Below are positions 1 to 6,742 of a DNA stretch of 7,714 nucleotides, piece after piece; positions within the stretch are counted from its first letter, which is position 1, and every line of letters begins with the position of its first letter. Source of the DNA: an uncultured Clostridia bacterium (GTDB lineage: Bacteria; Bacillota; Clostridia; TANB77; CAG-508); contig CANRQH010000063.1 of NCBI GenBank assembly GCA_947632745.1, forward strand, positions 1 to 7,714, in the 5' to 3' direction. Below the pieces are notes generated by a model. The model did not search any database. It was not told the DNA's origin and saw nothing but the letters and a program-made list of their open reading frames with translations. The position numbers were made by a program, and so were the translations under genes.

Positions 1-1
1 A

Positions 2-598
2 AATAGTGTTATAGTTCCAATATTAATTGTAACTATATTAATAATAGGAACTAAAAATTTAATAAATATTAATTTTAACGAAATTGGAAGAAATATTAAA
101 GAAAATAATAGTTTGTATTATGTAATAGAAGCAATTATATATTCGAGTTATAATTTAATTTTAATAATACCTGTTTTAATTAATTTAAAAAAATTTTTAA
201 AAAGCAAAAAACAAATAATAATAATATCAATAATGTCTGAAATATTTGTTGCAATAATTTCAATACTTACATTTTTATTATTAGTAAATGTAGACAAAAA
301 CTTTTTTGAAATAGAAATGCCAGTAGTATATGTAGTAAAAAATAAATTTACAAGTTTTACATATATTTATGGAATAATAATTTTAATTGCAATATTTACA
401 ACAGCAATTTCAGTAGGGATAAGCTTTTTAAATAATATACGCAAAAGTAAATTCCAATTTGTAATTATTGCATTTTTACTATGCATAACTAGCATTTTAG
501 TGTCACCAATAGGTTTTGCAAATCTAGTAAAAATATTATTCCCTTTATTTGGTTATTTAGGGCTATTACAAATTTATTTTATAATAAAAAGCAAATAA
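2..598 (+). CDS. YkvI-like multi-spanning membrane protein, 3' part only
   Basis: The frame is open from base 2 to the TAA at 596-598, giving 198 residues with no stop, so the true start lies before the window. A TTG at 113 is an internal codon, not a convincing start. The visible part is nearly all hydrophobic helices (about five). It carries patterns I associate with the YkvI family of the APC transporter superfamily: a YSSYN motif followed by a helix with a Pro, a short Lys-rich loop, an EMPVVYVV segment, a TTAISVGIS segment and a final FPLFGYLGLL helix. YkvI-like proteins are predicted integral membrane transport-type proteins with no settled substrate. The gene lies 84 bases before the DUF5711 gene, and a promoter sits in that gap, so the two need not be co-transcribed. 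Family assignment is from recalled motifs; the membrane nature is clear. Confidence 0.7.
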   Translation, partial: NSVIVPILIVTILIIGTKNLININFNEIGRNIKENNSLYYVIEAIIYSSYNLILIIPVLINLKKFLKSKKQIIIISIMSEIFVAIISILTFLLLVNVDKNFFEIEMPVVYVVKNKFTSFTYIYGIIILIAIFTTAISVGISFLNNIRKSKFQFVIIAFLLCITSILVSPIGFANLVKILFPLFGYLGLLQIYFIIKSK

Positions 599-601
599 CA
601 G

Positions 602-630
602 TTGATATTTTTTCTTTCATTTGATAAAAT
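602..630 (+). promoter_or_regulatory. Sigma-A promoter for the DUF5711-cvpA unit
   Basis: The -35 is TTGATA (602-607), followed by a 17-base spacer and the -10 TAAAAT (625-630). A TG dinucleotide at 622-623 makes it an extended -10. Transcription should start near 637. The promoter begins four bases after the stop codon of the preceding membrane gene. Confidence 0.75.
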
Positions 631-641
631 TATAAAAAAAT

Positions 642-669
642 AGGAGGAGTGTGTTAGTTATTTACTAAC
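642..669 (+). promoter_or_regulatory. Displaced Shine-Dalgarno followed by a hairpin in the DUF5711 leader
   Basis: A consensus AGGAGG at 642-647 lies 35 bases before the ATG at 683, far beyond the usual 5-10 base spacing. Between them is a perfect 6-bp hairpin, GTTAGT (653-658), five-base loop, ACTAAC (664-669). An in-frame TAA at 677-679 rules out an earlier start for the gene. A GTG at 651 would give a five-codon peptide ending at 668, but it sits only three bases from the AGGAGG. The structure may control or assist translation of the gene; this is inference. Confidence 0.5.
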
Positions 670-682
670 GAAAATCTAAATA

Positions 683-1864
683 ATGAGAGAAAATGAAAAA
701 GAATTATATCAAATAAAAAGAGAATTAAGTATAAGAAAGATTATTATTGTAAGCATAGTAACTGTTTTTATAATTAGTATTATAGTACTTGTTTCTTTAT
801 ATATTTCAAAAGAAAGTTTTAGAAAATGGGTTGATATAAATATCTTAAGAAAAAATTTAACAGAGCAAGATATATCAAGTATAGATTTAGATATAGATAA
901 AAACAATCAAATATGTTGTTACAGTAAATATATAGGTATATTAAATGATAAAAATTTAAAATTATATAATCAAACAGGGCAAAGTATTATTGATATAGCT
1001 GTTAATATAAATACAGCATTATTTGCATCAAACAATAAATATTTAGCTATAGCAGAAAAAAATGGACAAGAATTTTGTGTGATTTCAGATAAAACATATT
1101 TATGGGAAGGAAAGGTAGATGGAGAAATACTTCAAATTCATATTAATAAAAATGGATATGTAGTGTTAGTTACAACAGATACAACATATAAATCAACAAT
1201 AACAGTGTATGATGCTTCTGGAAAACAATTATTAAAAAATTATTTATCATCTACAAGAGTTATTGATGTATCAATAACAAATGATAATAAATATGTTGCA
1301 TTTGCTGAAATAGACACATCTGGAGCATTAATAAAATCAAATATAAAAATAATATCTATAGAAGAAGCTGTGAAGGACTCTAATCAGGCAATAATAAATT
1401 CATATGATGCCGATACATCAAAAATGATAGTAAGTGTAGAATATCAAGAAAAAAATAATTTAATATGTGAATATGATAATTCTATAAATTTAATAAGCAA
1501 TAGCACTAATAATGAAATTTTAGCAATAGACAACAAAACTACATTTATGTCAAGCAATTTAACAAATAGTATTGCATATATAACAGAGGAGAGTTCCGGA
1601 ATATTTAATTCAGACTCTGTATTAAACATTATAAATACTTCAAATAATCAAAAAAGTATATATAATTTTGACGAAGTAGTAAAAGAAATGTACACATATG
1701 GAAATACTATTGGAATTAATGTCGGAACTGAGATTTATTTTGTAAATACAAATGGATTATTAATAAAAAAATACACATCAAATCAAGAAATTACGAATGT
1801 TCAGATTTCAAGTGATTTAGCAATAATAATTTATAAAGATAGAGTAGAGATAATAAATTTATAG
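683..1864 (+). CDS. DUF5711 family membrane-anchored protein
   Basis: This 393-residue protein has a short charged N-terminus (1-18), one transmembrane helix (about 19-41), and a long exterior part rich in short beta strands. The exterior shows repeated units of the kind IGILNDKNLKLYNQTG, YLAIAEKNG, YVVLVTTDT and YVAFAEIDT, which suggest a WD40- or PQQ-like beta-propeller. It matches my recollection of the Clostridia protein family DUF5711; no enzymatic residues are evident and its function is not known. The positive-inside rule places the propeller outside the cell. It is first in a unit with the CvpA-family gene 32 bases downstream, which suggests a shared role at the membrane. ATG 683 is the only reasonable start because a stop lies in frame at 677-679, yet no Shine-Dalgarno is at normal spacing. 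Confidence 0.75.
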   Translation: MRENEKELYQIKRELSIRKIIIVSIVTVFIISIIVLVSLYISKESFRKWVDINILRKNLTEQDISSIDLDIDKNNQICCYSKYIGILNDKNLKLYNQTGQSIIDIAVNINTALFASNNKYLAIAEKNGQEFCVISDKTYLWEGKVDGEILQIHINKNGYVVLVTTDTTYKSTITVYDASGKQLLKNYLSSTRVIDVSITNDNKYVAFAEIDTSGALIKSNIKIISIEEAVKDSNQAIINSYDADTSKMIVSVEYQEKNNLICEYDNSINLISNSTNNEILAIDNKTTFMSSNLTNSIAYITEESSGIFNSDSVLNIINTSNNQKSIYNFDEVVKEMYTYGNTIGINVGTEIYFVNTNGLLIKKYTSNQEITNVQISSDLAIIIYKDRVEIINL

Positions 1865-1896
1865 AATTTTATAAATTAGAAGGGAAGGTGTATTTT

Positions 1897-2568
1897 ATGG
1901 CAATATTAATAGATGTTATAATTGTTGCAATATTATTGTTAAATATAATTATTGGTTATAAAAGAGGATTAGTAAATGCCATTGTTAGTATAGTTGCTTT
2001 TTTGATAGCAATTATTGCAACTTTAATTTTATATAAACCAGTTTCTAATATTATAATAAATAATACTCAAATTGACGATAAAATTAGAGAAGTAATTATT
2101 CATAATAATACAAAAGAAGAAACAGATGAACAAACAGAAGAACAACAAGAAGAACCAAAAGGAATACAAAAATATATTGCAAAACAAATGGAAGAAACAG
2201 CAAGTGATTCAAAAGAATATGCAATTGAAGCGGTTGCTGATACAATTGCAACTCAAGCTATACAAATTTTAACTGCAATAATTTTATTTATAGCAATTAG
2301 AATTGTAATTGTAGTATTAAAATTTTTAACAAATGGTATAGCAAATCTTCCAATTCTTAAACAATTTAATGAATTAGGCGGAGTATTATATGGATTAATT
2401 AAAGGACTAATTATAATATATGTGATATTAACAATATTATTTTTTGTTGTTTCAATAAATGGAAATGGAATAATATCAAATGCTATAGAAAACTCATATA
2501 TCACAAAGTTTTTATATGAGAATAATATTATAGTAAACTATTGCGTTTTAGGTAAAAATTTGTTATAA
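1897..2568 (+). CDS. CvpA family membrane protein
   Basis: A 223-residue protein with four predicted helices (about 2-19, 27-46, 122-144 and 163-186). The pattern YKRGLVNAI after helix 1 and the Gly-rich LGGVLYGLIKG before the last helix are typical of the CvpA (colicin V production) family. CvpA-like proteins are small inner-membrane proteins linked in various bacteria to envelope homeostasis; the molecular role is unclear. The loop between helices 2 and 3 is longer than a simple connector and holds a strongly acidic, Gln-rich stretch (about 70-88). I chose ATG 1897 rather than the GTG at 1888 because AGGGAAGG (1881-1888) sits eight bases before this ATG, while the GTG overlaps that site. 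The gene follows DUF5711 by 32 bases with no terminator, so it is probably in the same transcript. Its 3' end contains the promoter of the next gene. Confidence 0.85.
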   Translation: MAILIDVIIVAILLLNIIIGYKRGLVNAIVSIVAFLIAIIATLILYKPVSNIIINNTQIDDKIREVIIHNNTKEETDEQTEEQQEEPKGIQKYIAKQMEETASDSKEYAIEAVADTIATQAIQILTAIILFIAIRIVIVVLKFLTNGIANLPILKQFNELGGVLYGLIKGLIIIYVILTILFFVVSINGNGIISNAIENSYITKFLYENNIIVNYCVLGKNLL

Positions 2569-2569
2569 T
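2541..2569 (+). promoter_or_regulatory. Extended -10 promoter for the LCP gene, inside the end of cvpA
   Basis: TTGCGT (2541-2546), a 17-base spacer and a perfect TATAAT (2564-2569), with TG at 2561-2562 giving an extended -10. The -10 overlaps the cvpA stop codon (2566-2568). Transcription should start near 2576, leaving a leader of about 44 bases before ATG 2620. Confidence 0.75.
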
Positions 2570-2619
2570 GCTAACAATAGTTTTTAATTTAGAAAGAAAA
2601 GAGTGAATAAAAAAAGCAA

Positions 2620-3987
2620 ATGAGTAAAAAAGTAAGTAAAAATAAAAAGAATAATATAAAAAACAAAAAAGTAAAAAAGAAAAATAGAGTATTAAGAACA
2701 TTTATAATTATTATCTTATTAATTGCAATAGGAGTCGGACTATTTGTTGGATATAGTGCCTATAAAAATGGATGGGGCTTAAAAGGAATTGTTCAAACAG
2801 CTATGGGACATGATGAAAAAAAATTAGCAGATTTAGACCCATTCACAGTATTAATATTAGGAGTAAGTGAAGACATAAAATCTAAGCTTACAGATACAAT
2901 AATAGTTGCATCATATAACCCTAAAACACAAATAGCATCTTTAATTTCTATTCCAAGAGATACATTTGTTGGAACAAACAAAAATAATGCAACATCATAT
3001 GACAAAATAAATGCATTGTATCAAACTAGTCCAGAAAAAACATTAGATGCAGTAAATAAAATTACAGGATTAGATATTGTATACTATGTTGTAGTAAGTA
3101 ATAATGCGTTAGTAGAATTAGTAGATGAACTTGGTGGAGTAGAATTTGATGTTCCAATAAACATGGATTATGATGATTGTACACAAGATTTATATATTCA
3201 CCTAAAAGCAGGTATGCAAAAACTAAATGGAGAACAAGCAGAAGGACTTGTTAGATTTAGAAAAAATAATAATGGTACATCATACTCAGAAGAATATGGA
3301 GACAATGACCTAGGAAGAATGAGAACACAACGAGAATTCTTAAAAGTTGTTGCAAAACAAATGATACAATTTAAAAATATAACTAAAATAGGAAGTTTTA
3401 TAGATATATTTAAAAATAATGTAACAACAAATATTAAAAATTGGTCTTTAATAAAAGACTATGTAGCATATGCAATAGACTTTAATACAGATAATTTACA
3501 AACTGCTTCTATTCCAGGAAATCCAAGTAGTTTTGGACCATATAAATTATCTTTCTTCGATTACAATAAAAAAGAAACATCAGCTTTAGTAGAGGAATTA
3601 TTTGCTAAGCAAAATGGAGAAACTGTAGAAGGAGAATCAGCTGGAACAGGTAATAATACAACATCTAATACTACTAATATTACTTCAAGTAACTCAACAA
3701 GTGAAAAAACAGCAAATTCTAAAATAAAAATAGAGTTACTTAATGGAAGTGGAGATTCTACTCTTCTTACAAAAGCAACAAAAGCATTGAAGAATAAAGG
3801 ATACAATGTATATAAAACAGGAACAACAACAAGTACCGCTAAAACAACTATTGTAAATAAAACTGCAGTTCCAAGTACTCATACAACAGAAATTAAGAAT
3901 ATACTTGGTATAGGAAATATATCTAGTAGCACAGCAAGTAAAAGTACAATAGACATTAAAATAGTTATAGGAAAAGACTATAAATAA
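2620..3987 (+). CDS. LCP (LytR-CpsA-Psr) family wall-polymer ligase with LytR_C domain
   Basis: A 455-residue membrane-anchored protein. It has a very Lys-rich cytoplasmic tail (1-26), one membrane helix (about 27-47), an LCP domain (about 74-290), a Ser/Thr/Asn-rich linker (about 334-368) and a C-terminal LytR_C domain (about 369-453, with LNGSG at 374-378). Key LCP motifs are present: LTDTIIVAS with Asp92, SIPRDTF with Arg113 and Asp114, KINALY, and VRFRK followed by DLGRMRTQR, which supply the arginines that bind polyprenyl pyrophosphate. LCP enzymes transfer teichoic-acid-like or capsular polymers from lipid carriers to peptidoglycan outside the membrane. The ATG has no strong Shine-Dalgarno (only GAAAGAAAAGAG 18 or more bases upstream). 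A six-codon GTG-started frame (2603-2623) ends in an ATGA overlap with it, so translation could be coupled. It has its own promoter and ends at a convergent terminator. Confidence 0.92.
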   Translation: MSKKVSKNKKNNIKNKKVKKKNRVLRTFIIIILLIAIGVGLFVGYSAYKNGWGLKGIVQTAMGHDEKKLADLDPFTVLILGVSEDIKSKLTDTIIVASYNPKTQIASLISIPRDTFVGTNKNNATSYDKINALYQTSPEKTLDAVNKITGLDIVYYVVVSNNALVELVDELGGVEFDVPINMDYDDCTQDLYIHLKAGMQKLNGEQAEGLVRFRKNNNGTSYSEEYGDNDLGRMRTQREFLKVVAKQMIQFKNITKIGSFIDIFKNNVTTNIKNWSLIKDYVAYAIDFNTDNLQTASIPGNPSSFGPYKLSFFDYNKKETSALVEELFAKQNGETVEGESAGTGNNTTSNTTNITSSNSTSEKTANSKIKIELLNGSGDSTLLTKATKALKNKGYNVYKTGTTTSTAKTTIVNKTAVPSTHTTEIKNILGIGNISSSTASKSTIDIKIVIGKDYK

Positions 3988-4002
3988 AAAAGTATAATTA
4001 AA

Positions 4003-4029
4003 GGAGAGAATATTTTAATTATTCTCTCC
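4003..4029. terminator. Bidirectional terminator-like hairpin between convergent genes
   Basis: A perfect 10-bp stem, GGAGAGAATA (4003-4012) and TATTCTCTCC (4020-4029), with a seven-base loop. It lies in the 49-base gap between the LCP gene (+) and the carboxypeptidase gene (-). A-rich DNA on its left gives a U-rich tail on the minus-strand transcript; the plus-strand tail is only moderately U-rich. It probably stops transcripts from both sides. Confidence 0.7.
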
Positions 4030-4036
4030 AACCATT

Positions 4037-4528
4037 TTAATTAAATTTAGTTCTATACTTATTTCTTTTCTTTTTATTTTTCTTTATTTTTTTAGAATTA
4101 GAAAATACAAATATTATTACAATTATAAGAATAATTATTGCAAGCAATGCTTTAAAAATATTAAGTAAAAAATCATTTGGTTCAACATTATTTGCTGCAA
4201 GTAAATTCTGAGTATAATCTACCCCATTTATAGTATAAGTTATAGTTCCTAAAGTAGCATTTTGGCTAATTGGAGCAGAAATTACATCATTAAGAGTAAT
4301 TTTAGGGTCTGGTATTTCATCATTTACATTTATAAGAGCATTTAAATCATTTTCTACAATTAAATCTAAATTTCTAGTATCTTTAGAAGCATTAGAAACT
4401 TCTATATGTTCTACTATATCATTTTGTTTAGCTATAGTTTTAATAGAATAATTTTCATATCCATAATTATATAATGAAGTAGTATCAGTGTATCTTACAC
4501 TACCACCGATTTGTAACAGGTGATGCAC
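4037..4528 (-). pseudogene. Detached C-terminal part of the D-Ala-D-Ala carboxypeptidase (frameshifted)
   Basis: This frame carries the missing rest of the carboxypeptidase encoded just upstream on the minus strand. From about base 4507 it reads GGSVRYTDTTSLYNYGYENY, the typical last helix of the catalytic domain. A beta-rich PBP5_C-type domain follows (about 100 residues), then a membrane helix (LLNIFKALLAIIILI region) and a very basic tail of about 20 residues. The frame's nominal GTG start at 4528 gives seven residues (MHHLLQI) that are simply the out-of-frame reading of the catalytic part, and I see no ribosome binding site for it. It stays open for about 156 codons with good domain sequence, so the break is either recent or a sequencing error. 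Joined at base 4508, the two parts make about 421 residues, a normal DacF length. Confidence 0.75.
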
Positions 4529-5303
4529 CTAAAATTACTGAAATTAATTCTAAATTGTTTTTAGAAAAACCAGCAATTAAGCAATTTTGAGCTTCTGTTG
4601 TAAATCCAGTTTTTATACCAATGCAATCTGCTATATGATATTTTGAAGAAGGATTAAGAATATCATTTGTATTTGCATAAGTTCTTGCTTCAAATTTGTT
4701 GGTTGCAGGTACTGTGCATTTTGGCATAGAAACTATACTTCTAAAAGTTGAATTCTTCATACAATATCTAGCAATTAAACTTAAATCATGAGCTGTAGAA
4801 TAATGATTTTCATCATGTATTCCACTTGGATTCATAAAATGTGAATTAGTACATCCAATTTCTGCTGCTTTTTGATTCATTAAATCTGCAAAATTTTCGA
4901 TAGATCCAGAAATATGTTCAGCAAGAACATAACCTGCATCGTTTGAAGAGTGAACTAAAAAAACAGTTAGCAAGTCTTTTACATTCATTTCTTCTCCGTC
5001 TGATAAATAACATGAAGAATAACCAGAAGGAATTGCAGAAATTGCTGTTTTATGTGCTGTAACCATTTCATCTAAATTACATTTTTCAAGAGTAATTATT
5101 GCTGTTAATATTTTGGTTGTACTTGCAGGATACATTTTTTTATCCTCATTTTTTCCGTAAAGGACAGCTCCTGTGTTACTATCTATTAAAATAGCTGCTT
5201 CAGAAGATATATTTAATTCATTTTCATTTGTAGCTTTAGATATACCATATGGTAAATTTATAAATAAAATTAATAGCAAAATTAATATTTTTTTGAATTT
5301 CAT
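4500..5303 (-). CDS. D-alanyl-D-alanine carboxypeptidase (DacF/PBP5 type), truncated by a frameshift
   Basis: This 267-residue frame starts with a signal peptide (about 1-24) and holds nearly the whole peptidase S11 domain. The three active-site motifs are intact: STTK at 61-64 (nucleophile Ser61, Lys64), SSN at 119-121, and KTG at 231-233. Enzymes of this family remove the terminal D-Ala from peptidoglycan pentapeptides outside the membrane; DacF-type members often act in sporulation or wall maturation. The frame ends early at SPVTNRW and TAG, losing the last catalytic helix, the PBP5_C domain and the membrane anchor, which continue in another frame (4037-4507). Removing one base at 4508 would restore VTN-GGS-VRY. 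If the break is real, the product would be soluble and possibly unstable. ATG 5303 is preceded by GGGGG at 13 bases, a weak, distant ribosome binding site, and by a promoter at 5349-5377. Confidence 0.85.
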   Translation of the reverse strand: MKFKKILILLLILFINLPYGISKATNENELNISSEAAILIDSNTGAVLYGKNEDKKMYPASTTKILTAIITLEKCNLDEMVTAHKTAISAIPSGYSSCYLSDGEEMNVKDLLTVFLVHSSNDAGYVLAEHISGSIENFADLMNQKAAEIGCTNSHFMNPSGIHDENHYSTAHDLSLIARYCMKNSTFRSIVSMPKCTVPATNKFEARTYANTNDILNPSSKYHIADCIGIKTGFTTEAQNCLIAGFSKNNLELISVILGASPVTNRW

Positions 5304-5348
5304 TTGTGTTATTGTTCCCCCAATCTTTAAGATAAAAATACATTAATT

Positions 5349-5377
5349 AATATACAATATTCGACAAAAAAATGCAA
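5349..5377 (-). promoter_or_regulatory. Probable promoter of the carboxypeptidase gene
   Basis: Read on the minus strand: TTGCAT (5377-5372), a 17-base spacer, then TATATT (5354-5349), a five-of-six match to the -10 consensus. The -35 matches only in TTG. It lies 46 bases before the gene start, in the divergent gap with comEA. Confidence 0.5.
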
Positions 5378-5389
5378 TATTTTTAATAA
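5361..5389 (+). promoter_or_regulatory. Possible weak promoter of comEA
   Basis: TCGACA (5361-5366), a 17-base spacer and TAATAA (5384-5389). The -35 is good but the -10 is poor. It overlaps the minus-strand promoter, so the two divergent genes could compete for polymerase. It is the best candidate in the 114-base gap, but not a strong one. Confidence 0.3.
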
Positions 5390-5417
5390 ATAAAAATTAA
5401 ATTAGGAGGTTTTATAT

Positions 5418-6062
5418 ATGTTAGAAAATTTAAGTGTAAAACAAAAGAAAATTTTTATTATTGTAGCGATTATAGTAGGACTTGGAATAATGTACTTTAT
5501 ATATAATAAAATTGGAACTCCAAGTTCAGAAATAGAAGAAGATATTTTAGTTCAAAATAATAGTGCAGAAAGTAACAATGTATCAACAGAAGAAGAAATT
5601 ATTGTTCATATTACAGGAGCTGTAAAACAGCCGGGTATAGTAAGATTAGAAGAAGGTTCAAGAATGGAGGATGCAATAGAAAAAGCAGGAGGCTTAACAG
5701 AAGACGCAGATATTTCAAATGTAAATTTAGCGTATGTTTTAGAAGATGGGATAAAAATTAAAATACCAAGCAATTTAGATATAGAAGGAGAAGAAGAAGA
5801 GGTAATAATAGATGATATAGGAGAAAATATTTCTCAAGAAACAGATACAACAATTAGTACATCTGAAAACCAAATAAATATAAATAAAGCAACAGAAACT
5901 GAACTTGAAACTTTGCCAGGAATAGGTGCTGAACTTGCATCAAGAATAGTTGAATATAGAAATCAAAATGGAAAATTTTCTAGCTCTGAAGATATAAAAA
6001 ATGTTAGTGGGATAGGGGATAGTAAATTTGAAAAATTAAAAGATTTAATATGTGTGAAATAA
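5418..6062 (+). CDS. comEA: ComEA family competence DNA-binding protein
   Basis: A 214-residue protein with the standard ComEA plan: N-terminal membrane helix (about 11-29), an SLBB domain (about 61-117, HITGAVKQPGIVRL then AGGLTEDADISNVNLA), an acidic linker (about 121-150), and a C-terminal helix-hairpin-helix domain (about 153-212). The HhH part starts with ININKATETELETLPGIG and has a second hairpin, VSGIG (196-200); these Gly-rich turns contact the DNA backbone. ComEA binds incoming double-stranded DNA at the cell surface and hands it to the ComEC channel. AGGAGG at 5404-5409 is eight bases before the ATG, an ideal spacing. No comEC or other competence gene is adjacent in this window, so comEA stands alone here, with an unrelated small amidase gene 97 bases downstream. 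Confidence 0.93.
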   Translation: MLENLSVKQKKIFIIVAIIVGLGIMYFIYNKIGTPSSEIEEDILVQNNSAESNNVSTEEEIIVHITGAVKQPGIVRLEEGSRMEDAIEKAGGLTEDADISNVNLAYVLEDGIKIKIPSNLDIEGEEEEVIIDDIGENISQETDTTISTSENQININKATETELETLPGIGAELASRIVEYRNQNGKFSSSEDIKNVSGIGDSKFEKLKDLICVK

Positions 6063-6159
6063 TATAGAGTTGGAAGTTAATTAAGAGATTTAATGGAAAT
6101 TGAATAAATATCATATATTTTTTTAATGAATATAATTCTACTAGGAGGAATTTTTTTAA

Positions 6160-6636
6160 ATGGAAAAATATAATAGTCAGCAAGCCATAGACTATGCAAA
6201 AAAGTGGGCATATAAGAGAAATCCTAGATATTATAATTATGACCCATTAGGTGGAGATTGTACAAATTTTATATCACAATGTGTGTATGCAGGAAGTAAA
6301 GTTATGAATTACAACAAACTATATGGGTGGTATTACAATAATGCAAATGATAAATCACCTTCTTGGACAGGTGTGGAATTTTTATATAATTTTTTAATAA
6401 ATAATAAACAAAAAGGTCCAACAGGAGAAATTTCATCAAAAGATAAAGCCCAAGTAGGGGATATAGTTCAGTTATCTTTTGATGGAATTAAATTTGCTCA
6501 TTCTATTATAATTGTAGGATTAGAAAACAATAAAATTTTTGGTGCTTCTCATACTTTTGATTCTTATTATAGGGATTTGGATTCTTATATTTATAAAAAG
6601 GCTAGATTTATTCATATAAAAGGAGTATTAAAATAA
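6160..6636 (+). CDS. Stand-alone Amidase_6 domain protein (putative cysteine amidase)
   Basis: A 158-residue protein that is almost only an Amidase_6 domain. The N-terminal pattern (AIDYAKKWAYKRNPRYYNYD, 9-28) runs into GGDCTNFISQC with the probable nucleophile Cys34. A GDIVQLSFDG strand and FAHSIIIVG with the probable catalytic His114 follow; a second His (131) lies in ASHTFD. The fold is related to NlpC/P60- and CHAP-like papain-type hydrolases, so cleavage of peptidoglycan or an amide substrate is plausible, but the substrate is unknown. There is no signal peptide or membrane helix, and a TAA codon directly before the ATG (6157-6159) excludes an N-terminal extension, so the product should be cytosolic unless released by lysis. 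AGGAGG (6143-6148) is 11 bases before the start. I see no convincing promoter in the 97-base gap after comEA, so it may be read through from comEA. Confidence 0.85.
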   Translation: MEKYNSQQAIDYAKKWAYKRNPRYYNYDPLGGDCTNFISQCVYAGSKVMNYNKLYGWYYNNANDKSPSWTGVEFLYNFLINNKQKGPTGEISSKDKAQVGDIVQLSFDGIKFAHSIIIVGLENNKIFGASHTFDSYYRDLDSYIYKKARFIHIKGVLK

Positions 6637-6665
6637 ATTTATTTTGAAAAATTTTATAACAAGTA

Positions 6666-6694
6666 TTGAATTAAAAACAAATGTTTGATATAAT
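6666..6694 (+). promoter_or_regulatory. Extended -10 promoter of the BRO/DinD-type gene
   Basis: TTGAAT (6666-6671), a 17-base spacer and a perfect TATAAT (6689-6694), with TG at 6686-6687 making an extended -10. Transcription should start near 6701. Within the spacer is AAACA-AA-TGTTT (6675-6686), a possible but AT-rich operator. The start codon is preceded by AAAGGAG (6728-6734) at eight bases. Confidence 0.75.
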
Positions 6695-6742
6695 GTATGT
6701 AAATTATAGAAAATCTATTAATTATGGAAAGGAGAATTTATA

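Noticed and set aside
113..598. A complete 161-residue gene starting at TTG 113
   Set aside because: The frame is open back to base 2 with family-like hydrophobic sequence and there is no ribosome binding site before 113, so it is the tail of a longer gene.
1888..1896. GTG 1888 as the start of the CvpA-family gene
   Set aside because: It overlaps the AGGGAAGG ribosome binding site that is ideally spaced for ATG 1897.
3561..3806. Minus-strand open frame opposite the LCP linker
   Set aside because: It mirrors the repetitive Ser/Thr/Asn linker and has no ribosome binding site; the same holds for other antisense frames in real genes.
6106..6120. AAATAT-CAT-ATATTT followed by T residues as a comEA terminator
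   Set aside because: Only six A/T pairs with a three-base loop; such repeats are expected by chance in this composition.
6131..6136. Perfect TATAAT before the amidase gene
   Set aside because: No -35 at a workable distance (TTGAAT at 6100-6105 is 25 bases away), and the start point would fall on the ribosome binding site.
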